A stretch of DNA of 64,000 bases from Hylemonella sp. GTDB lineage: Bacteria > Pseudomonadota > Gammaproteobacteria > Burkholderiales > Burkholderiaceae_C. Location of the stretch: assembly GCF_027532185.1 (NCBI RefSeq), contig NZ_JAPZSV010000003.1, positions 806,001 through 870,000 of the forward strand, in the 5' to 3' direction. The first letter of the stretch is position 1. Each line of letters starts with the position of its first letter. Both the position numbers and the translations under genes were made by a program. Below, one piece after another: positions 59,059-64,000 of this stretch. Under the pieces are notes generated by a model. The model worked only from the letters and a program-made list of their open reading frames with translations, did not search any database and was not told the DNA's origin.

Positions 59059-60417
59059 CGATACCTGGACATTTTTCACCTCCCCGCTTTCCTGCACCAG
59101 CCAGGACTGGATGGCGTTGTTGTGATAAATCGAGCGCGTGCCGCGTACCGCGCGCAGCTGCTTGTAGGTGGGCTGCACATAGCCTGTCTCGTCGGTGGCA
59201 CGGCTCTGGATGATGGCTGGCTTGCCGTCCCAGACCCAGTCGATGTTGAAGCGGGTCAGCGCTTTGCTCAGCACGGGAGACTCCAGCCGGGCGCGGCGCC
59301 AGTTGCGTCCGCCGTCCACCGACACGTCGACATGCTTGACCTTGCCGCGACCGGACCAGGCCAGACCACTGACGTTGTAGAAACCCTTGTCGAGCAGCAC
59401 CTGGCCGCCCGAGGGCGTGGTGACCACGCTCTTGCATTCCTGGATGCTGCTGTACTGGCGATGCAGGCCGTTGGGCATGAGGTCCACGTAGTGGATGGCC
59501 TCGTCCTTGGCCGCCCAGGGCTGGTCGCCCAGCTCGATGCGGCGCAGGTACTTGACCCAGCTCACGCCCTGCACGCCCGGCACGACGAGGCGCAGCGGGT
59601 AGCCCTGCTCGGGCCGCAGCATCTCGCCGTTCTGGCCATAGGCCACGAACACCTCGCCCGACTTGATCAGGTCCATGGGGATGGTGCGCGTCATCGAGGA
59701 ACCGTCGGCTCCCTCGGCGAGCACGAACTTGCCGTTCTTCAGATCAGCGCCGGCGAGTTCGAGCAGCGTGATCAGCGGCACGCCGGTGAACTCGCTGCAC
59801 GAGAGCATGCCGTGCGTGTACTGCACGGTGGGCACGGCCACATTGCCCCACTCCATGCCGGTGTTGGCGCCGCACTCGATGAAGTGAAAGCGCGAGACCG
59901 AGGGCAGGCGCATGATCTCGTCCATCGTGAAGACCTTGGCGGCCTTGACCATGCCGTTGACCATGAGGCGGTGCTTGGACGGGTCGATGTCCCACCAGCC
60001 CTGGTGGTGGCGCTCGAAATGCAGGCCGCTGGGCGTGACGATGCCGAACAGCGACTGCAGCGGCGCGAAGGACACCGAAGCCTGCGTGGTCTGCGTGAGG
60101 CCCGGGCTCTGGCGGCGCTGCACATTGCTCTCGAACTTCGAGGGCTTGCCGTAGCCATCGGTGGCCACGCTCTGGCCCAGGCCCGTCGTGTGCTCGGGCA
60201 GGTTCAGGATGTTGGGGTCGCCGCCCTCGGCCGGCACCGGGTTGCTCTGCGCCAGCGCGTGGGCACCGGTCGCACCAGCCGCCGCCGCCGCAAACGCGTT
60301 GCGGATGAAGTTGCGGCGGCCCTGTTTGGCCTCGGCCATGACGGTGCGGATGCCGTCGGGCTTGAGAAAACTCTCGGGTGCCTTGCGTAGGCGGCCCGAA
60401 CTCATGGAATCGTGCAT
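59056..60417 (-). CDS. soxC: Sulfite/sulfur dehydrogenase molybdenum subunit SoxC
   Basis: A 453-residue molybdopterin protein of the sulfite-oxidase family, working with SoxD to oxidise the SoxY-bound sulfane sulfur. It has a Tat leader (GRRNFIRNAFAAAAAGATGAHALA), the molybdenum cysteine in FHFIECGANTG near residue 192, and the dimerisation domain with VSVDGGRNWRRARLESP. The ATG at 60417 follows GCAGGAGCAGGAC; the track's GTG ten codons earlier is unlikely. Confidence 0.95.
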   Translation of the reverse strand: MHDSMSSGRLRKAPESFLKPDGIRTVMAEAKQGRRNFIRNAFAAAAAGATGAHALAQSNPVPAEGGDPNILNLPEHTTGLGQSVATDGYGKPSKFESNVQRRQSPGLTQTTQASVSFAPLQSLFGIVTPSGLHFERHHQGWWDIDPSKHRLMVNGMVKAAKVFTMDEIMRLPSVSRFHFIECGANTGMEWGNVAVPTVQYTHGMLSCSEFTGVPLITLLELAGADLKNGKFVLAEGADGSSMTRTIPMDLIKSGEVFVAYGQNGEMLRPEQGYPLRLVVPGVQGVSWVKYLRRIELGDQPWAAKDEAIHYVDLMPNGLHRQYSSIQECKSVVTTPSGGQVLLDKGFYNVSGLAWSGRGKVKHVDVSVDGGRNWRRARLESPVLSKALTRFNIDWVWDGKPAIIQSRATDETGYVQPTYKQLRAVRGTRSIYHNNAIQSWLVQESGEVKNVQVS

Positions 60418-60478
60418 GTCCTGCTCCTGCGGTGGCGCGCTGCGCACGGCACCTGTGGCTGTTAAATCAAAATATCAG

Positions 60479-60490
60479 CAAGTACTAATA
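60479..60490 (-). promoter_or_regulatory. Shared sox promoter motif, site 2 (soxC upstream)
   Basis: On the minus strand TATTAGTACTTG, matching site 1 at 57793 in 11 of 12 bases. It lies in an AT-rich stretch flanked by TGTTA and TAACA about 60-70 bases upstream of soxC, consistent with an operator. Confidence 0.5.
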
Positions 60491-60543
60491 TATAACAGAT
60501 CAAACCGGGATGGATCAGGGTTTCTACGGAGACCGGGCGGGCC

Positions 60544-60864
60544 TCAACGAGCGAAGCGGTAGTGGTCGCGGTTGAGCACCGCAGCCAAGGCCGTGACCTC
60601 TTCAGGGAACAGGCCCAGATTGAGCTCGGTGTTGCAGTGCTCCACCATGCCGCGCAGCAGGCCCGCGCTGTTGATGCGCCCATTGGGCCGGTAGATGGCG
60701 CTGCCATCACCCCCCACCTTCTGCTGGTGACAGGCCGCGCACTTGTGCTCGGCCAGCAGCTGCGCCCCCAGGCGCAGATCGGCCCCCTGGAAGATGGCCG
60801 GTTCCTGGGCCTGTGCGCTCAGAGCCCAGGCGGCTGCAATAAGGAGGAGGGACGGGCGGTGCAT
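60544..60864 (-). CDS. Small monoheme cytochrome c of the sox cluster
   Basis: A 106-residue secreted cytochrome with signal peptide (LLLIAAAWALSAQA) and heme motif KCAACH near residue 42, followed by the VGGDGSAIYRPNGRINSAGLLRGMVEHCNTELNLGLF segment. It lies 126 bases upstream of soxC in the same direction and may accept electrons from SoxCD or SoxAX. Not a recognised numbered sox subunit. Ribosome site weak. Confidence 0.82.
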   Translation of the reverse strand: MHRPSLLLIAAAWALSAQAQEPAIFQGADLRLGAQLLAEHKCAACHQQKVGGDGSAIYRPNGRINSAGLLRGMVEHCNTELNLGLFPEEVTALAAVLNRDHYRFAR

Positions 60865-60961
60865 GGATACAAGGTTATACAAAGCTGTGGGCTCGAACAA
60901 GCGAAAACGGCGATGAATCTGGCAAACTGCCGGTTTCACGTCTGTCACACTCGAGCCCATC

Positions 60962-61276
60962 ATGTCGCGCAAGCCCGCCCCCGCCGCCGTAGCCGCCACG
61001 ACCGCCGCCGTCTTCCGTGCGGACCACCAGAAAGACGTGATCAACCGTCTGCGTCGCATCGAGGGCCAGGTCCGCGGCGTGGTGGAGATGATCCAGGAAG
61101 GCCGCAGCTGCGAGGACGTGGCCCTGCAGATGTCGGCCGCGCGCAAGGCCATGGACAAGGCTTTCTACCGCATGATGGCCTGCACCATGATCGAGGCCGT
61201 CAACGGCGCCGAGGACGAAGCGCGCGCCATGGAAGAGATCGAGCAGGCCACGCGCCTGCTGGAAAAATTCGGCTGA
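60962..61276 (+). CDS. CsoR/RcnR-family (DUF156) transcriptional regulator with two cysteines
   Basis: A 104-residue helical repressor with the family signature DVINRLRRIEGQVRGVVEMIQEGRSCEDVALQMSAARKAM. C50 matches the first ligand cysteine of CsoR/CstR, but the CsoR histidine (25 residues on) is T75, the distal cysteine (29 on) is A79, and a cysteine occurs at C74. Without the histidine, copper sensing is unlikely and thiol/persulfide sensing is more plausible. It is divergent from the sox genes, which suggests it controls them. Confidence 0.85.
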   Translation: MSRKPAPAAVAATTAAVFRADHQKDVINRLRRIEGQVRGVVEMIQEGRSCEDVALQMSAARKAMDKAFYRMMACTMIEAVNGAEDEARAMEEIEQATRLLEKFG

Positions 61277-61364
61277 ACCCAGGGCGACAGGCCGTCGCCT
61301 GGGGGCTGCAGCGCTGAAGAGCGTGCATGCCGCGTCCGACCGCCGGGCGCGCCGGCGTCAGCCA

Positions 61365-62249
61365 TCAGCTCAGCCCCAGCACGCGACGGCGTCGCTCCAT
61401 CATGCGCCAGATGAAAGGCGTGAAGATCAGTTGCATCGCCAGCTCCATCTTGCCGCCGGGAATCACGATGGTGTTGGCCCGGCTCATCCATGAGTTGTCG
61501 ATCATGTTGAGCAGGTAGGGAAAGTCGATGCCCTTGGGGTTGGCAAAGCGGATCACCACCATGCTCTCGTCGGCCGAGGGGATATCGCGCGCGATGAAGG
61601 GGTTGGAGGTATCCACCACCGGCACGCGCTGGAAGTTCACGTGGGTGTGCGCAAACTGCGGCACGATGTAGTGCACATAGTCGGGCATGCGCCGCAGGAT
61701 GGTGTCGGTCACGGCCTCGGTACTGTAGCCGCGCTGATGCTTGTCACGCCAGAGCTTCTGGATCCACTCGAGGTTGATCACCGGCACCACACCGATGCGC
61801 AGGTCCGGGTACTGCGCGATGTTGTGCTCGGGCGTGACCATGGCACCGTGCAGACCCTCATAGAACAGCATCTCGGTGTCCGGCGGCAATTCCTCCCAGG
61901 GTGTGAAGGTGCCGGGCGCCTGGCCACATTCGGCCGCGTCGGCTTCGTGGTGCAGATAACGGCGCGTGCGGCCCTGACCCGAGGCGCCGTAACGGCGGAA
62001 CAGGTCTTCGAGTTCGGCAAAGAGATTGGACTCGGGACCGAAGTGACTGAAATGCTGGTCGCCGGCACGCTCGGCCTCGGCAGCGCGGCGCTCCATCTCG
62101 GCGCGGTCGTAGCGGTGGAAGCTGTCGCCTTCGACGATAGCCGCCTTCACGCCCTCACGGCGAAAGATGTTGGCAAAGGTCCGCGTGACGGTGGACGTGC
62201 CCGCGCCTGACGAGCCGGTGATGGCGATGATGGGATGACGTTCAGACAC
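61365..62249 (-). CDS. cbbP: Phosphoribulokinase
   Basis: A 294-residue proteobacterial-type phosphoribulokinase that makes ribulose 1,5-bisphosphate for RuBisCO. The P-loop ITGSSGAGTSTVTRTF is at residues 9-24, EGDSFHRYDRAEM near 40, HFGPESNLFAELE near 70, and LFYEGLHGAMVTPEHNIAQYPDLRIGVVPVINLEW in the middle. The start is GTG at 62249. It is evidence for the Calvin cycle together with cbbY and cbbR. Confidence 0.96.
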   Translation of the reverse strand: MSERHPIIAITGSSGAGTSTVTRTFANIFRREGVKAAIVEGDSFHRYDRAEMERRAAEAERAGDQHFSHFGPESNLFAELEDLFRRYGASGQGRTRRYLHHEADAAECGQAPGTFTPWEELPPDTEMLFYEGLHGAMVTPEHNIAQYPDLRIGVVPVINLEWIQKLWRDKHQRGYSTEAVTDTILRRMPDYVHYIVPQFAHTHVNFQRVPVVDTSNPFIARDIPSADESMVVIRFANPKGIDFPYLLNMIDNSWMSRANTIVIPGGKMELAMQLIFTPFIWRMMERRRRVLGLS

Positions 62250-62288
62250 GGGACTCGCCGGTATAACAGGATCTGGCTAGTGCCAGGC

Positions 62289-62510
62289 TCAGGGACGGAA
62301 GAGGCCGCGCGGGGCGAAGAGGGAGCGGACCGGCGGCTCACCGGGCGCGGGCTCGACCTCAGGCAACAAGGAGGCCGGTCCGGCAAAGAGCCCGCCCTCG
62401 CTGTCGCTGAAATCAGCGACAGCAGGTTCGGCAGTGGGCGCAACCAGCGCCTGCGTCGCGGGCTGTGCAGGCGCAAGATCTTTGGGAGCGTCGGGCCGCG
62501 TGCGCTGCAT
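62289..62510 (-). CDS. Hypothetical 73-aa ORF between cbbY and cbbP
   Basis: Unrecognised, rich in Pro, Ala and Glu, with no domain, signal or membrane helix. It fits between cbbY (stop nine bases upstream of its ATG) and cbbP without overlap and in the same direction, but it has no clear ribosome site. It could be a small accessory protein or a chance ORF in an untranslated spacer. Confidence 0.35.
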   Translation of the reverse strand: MQRTRPDAPKDLAPAQPATQALVAPTAEPAVADFSDSEGGLFAGPASLLPEVEPAPGEPPVRSLFAPRGLFRP

Positions 62511-62518
62511 GGCTGCCG

Positions 62519-63274
62519 TCAGACCTCCACGGCCAGCAGGCGCTCACCACTCCAGTGGGCCTGATGCCAGTCGCGCAGATCCGCCAGATGCGTGCTGCCG
62601 AGATCAGGCAGCACCTGCAGGGCGCGGCTGAAATCGTGGGCGCGGGTGTAGCGCGTGGGCGTGATCACCGTGGCCAGACCGGCCAGGGTGGCGGCCTTGA
62701 GGCCATTGCCCGAGTCCTCGAAGGCCAGGCACTCGCCGGGGTCGAGCTGCATGAGCTGCAGGATCTGCTGATAGACCATGGGGTGCGGCTTCTTGAGCGG
62801 CGCGCTAGAGCCGTCACCGATGGCGGCGAAGGAATGACGCCAGGCTGGGCCCATGGCACGGCGCAGCAGCGCGGCGATGTTGACCGGCGAGGTGGTGGTG
62901 GCGATAGCCAGTTGCAGACCGGCCGCTGCAGCCTCGTCGAACAGCGCCAGCACACCGGGGCGCAGGCCGACGGCGCCGTCCTGGATGGCGGACTCGTAGT
63001 ACGCGGTCTTGAGCTCGTGGATGCGCGCAATGGTGTGCTGCATGGCCTGGGCGTCGATGGCCCGCACCTCGGGGTTCATCTGCTGCCAGTAGTGCTGCAG
63101 GCGATCGCGGCCACCTGAGATGTCGAGCAGTTCGGTGTACAGCGCCTCGTCCCAGTGCCAGCCCAGACCGAGTTCTGCAAACGCGTGGTTGAAGGCCTCG
63201 CGGTGCAGGTCCTCGGTGTCGGCCAGGGTGCCGTCGACGTCGAAGATCAGGGCTTGCAGGGTGGGATGGTTCAT
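62519..63274 (-). CDS. cbbY: CbbY-type HAD-family phosphatase
   Basis: A 251-residue haloacid dehalogenase-like hydrolase; CbbY removes the inhibitor xylulose 1,5-bisphosphate that blocks RuBisCO. HAD motifs: FDVDGTLADTEDLH at residue 11 (nucleophile Asp), ATTTSPVN motif II, KKPHPMVYQQIL motif III lysine, and ECLAFEDSGNGLKAA motif IV. It is the first gene of the cbb run here, divergent from cbbR. Confidence 0.93.
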   Translation of the reverse strand: MNHPTLQALIFDVDGTLADTEDLHREAFNHAFAELGLGWHWDEALYTELLDISGGRDRLQHYWQQMNPEVRAIDAQAMQHTIARIHELKTAYYESAIQDGAVGLRPGVLALFDEAAAAGLQLAIATTTSPVNIAALLRRAMGPAWRHSFAAIGDGSSAPLKKPHPMVYQQILQLMQLDPGECLAFEDSGNGLKAATLAGLATVITPTRYTRAHDFSRALQVLPDLGSTHLADLRDWHQAHWSGERLLAVEV

Positions 63275-63325
63275 GGTCTGCCTCGTAGGTAGGTATAGGG
63301 TAGGCGGCCTGGTGGGCCGTTGCTC

Positions 63326-63354
63326 ACTATAAAAAGGCAGTGAACTAAGGTAAA
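63326..63354 (-). promoter_or_regulatory. Putative sigma-70 promoter of the cbb operon
   Basis: Read on the minus strand: TTTACC, 17 bases, TATAGT, located 50-80 bases upstream of cbbY. The TCACT/AGTGA inverted repeat (63324-63343) overlaps the -10 box and may be part of a CbbR site. Confidence 0.6.
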
Positions 63355-63391
63355 TTCAATATTTATTACATAATACTTCAGCTAAACCTTA

Positions 63392-64000
63392 ATGAAAAAC
63401 GCCACCTTCCGCCAGCTACGGGTGTTCAGCGAGGTGGCACGCCTGCTCAGTTTCAGCAAAGCCGCCCAGCAGCTGCACCTGAGCCCGCCCGCCGTGACCA
63501 TGCAGGTCAAGGAACTGGAAGGCCATGTGGGCATGCCGCTGTTCGAGCGCAAGGGCCGCCAGATCGCGCTGACCACCGCGGGCGAGTACATGCTGGTCTA
63601 CGCCCGGCGCATCCTGTCCACGCTCAAGGACGCGGAAGACGCCGCCGCCCGGCTGCAGAAACTGGAGGTCGGCACGCTGACCATCGGCATGGTCAGCACG
63701 GCCGAGTACTTTCTGCCACGCCTGCTGGCCGGCTTTCAGGCCGAGCACCCGGGCATCGACATCCGGCTCATCGTCGGCAACCGCGACCAGCTCGTGCGCA
63801 TGCTGCAGGCCAACGACGTGGACATCGCCATCATGGGCCGCCCACCGCGGGAGATGGCCACGCGCGCCGAGCCCTTTGCCGCCCACCCGCATGTCTTCGT
63901 GGCGCCGCCGGGCCACCCCCTGCTGGGGCGCGGGCACCCGCCGCTGCAGACCCTGCAGGGCTACAAGCTCATCCTGCGCGAGGAAGGCTCGGGCACACGC
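63392..64000 (+). CDS. cbbR: LysR-type regulator CbbR (truncated by window end)
   Basis: The first 203 codons of a LysR regulator; the gene runs off the window, which is why it is missing from the ORF track. N-terminal helix-turn-helix: LRVFSEVARLLSFSKAAQQLHLSPPAVTMQVKELEGHVGMPLFERKGRQIALT. The effector domain has VGTLTIGMVSTAEYFLPRLLAGF and VAPPGHPL. Divergent from the cbb genes, it is almost certainly CbbR, which activates Calvin-cycle operons in response to metabolites. Confidence 0.92.
   Translation, partial: MKNATFRQLRVFSEVARLLSFSKAAQQLHLSPPAVTMQVKELEGHVGMPLFERKGRQIALTTAGEYMLVYARRILSTLKDAEDAAARLQKLEVGTLTIGMVSTAEYFLPRLLAGFQAEHPGIDIRLIVGNRDQLVRMLQANDVDIAIMGRPPREMATRAEPFAAHPHVFVAPPGHPLLGRGHPPLQTLQGYKLILREEGSGTR

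Noticed and set aside
58908-59072. Extended N terminus of soxD in the ORF track
   Set aside because: The extension is repeat family B read in frame; the signal peptide starts at the internal ATG 58907.

Overview
The window looks like chromosomal DNA of a GC-rich betaproteobacterium, most likely family Comamonadaceae (order Burkholderiales), perhaps close to Hydrogenophaga. This is inferred from gene content and family resemblance, not from a database search. Pointers are many Bug/TctC solute-binding proteins, the betaproteobacterial layout of the aa3-oxidase assembly genes (coxB-coxA-37 aa protein-ctaG-DUF2970-ctaE), a CIRCE-controlled rpoH, and short GC-rich intergenic repeats. The organism appears to be an aerobic, metabolically versatile bacterium able to use aromatic compounds, to oxidise thiosulfate, and probably to fix CO2.

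Layout. 0-2.5 kb: bfd with a candidate Fur site, rpoH behind a perfect CIRCE element, and a lone Bug receptor. 2.5-11.9 kb: the cytochrome c oxidase region on the minus strand, comprising sco, ctaB, ctaA, an SCO-like membrane protein, SURF1, ctaE, DUF2970, ctaG, a 37-residue assembly protein, ctaD and ctaC with a fused cytochrome c domain. 11.9-19.2 kb: housekeeping genes, namely a degenerate BioC, ComF, TrmL, a MaoC-type hydratase, an orphan ParA, KefC with KefF, and a TauE/SafE exporter.

19.2-39.6 kb: a catabolic island built from several operons. One minus operon carries an intradiol (probably hydroxyquinol) dioxygenase, a TRAP transporter (DctPQM), YciI, Dabb and NTF2-like proteins, a Bug receptor and an FMN reductase, with a divergent LysR regulator. 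A FAD monooxygenase is divergent from a MarR regulator. An ohrR-ohr pair follows. A further minus operon holds a maleylacetate reductase, two beta-hydroxyacid dehydrogenase-like proteins, a Bug receptor and an amidohydrolase. pcaIJF sit beside an IclR-type regulator. Together they suggest monooxygenation to hydroxyquinol, ring cleavage to maleylacetate, reduction to 3-oxoadipate, CoA transfer and thiolysis to succinyl-CoA and acetyl-CoA.

39.6-53.6 kb: DUF1841, cytochrome c4, a MoxR/VWA pair with a GNAT protein between them, PsiE, tRNA-Arg(CCU), and an RND efflux operon with a divergent LysR regulator and a hydrolase-like protein lacking its nucleophilic serine. 53.6-61.3 kb: a complete sox thiosulfate oxidation cluster (soxCDYZAXB), a small cytochrome c and a divergent CsoR-family regulator with an unusual cysteine pattern. 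61.4-64 kb: Calvin-cycle genes cbbP and cbbY with a divergent, truncated cbbR.

Non-coding structure: three families of intergenic elements plus a 266-bp MITE-like element with 26-bp terminal inverted repeats. Elements of two families, and the MITE, directly abut stop codons of the adjacent gene. I saw no prophage, no transposase gene and no CRISPR array.
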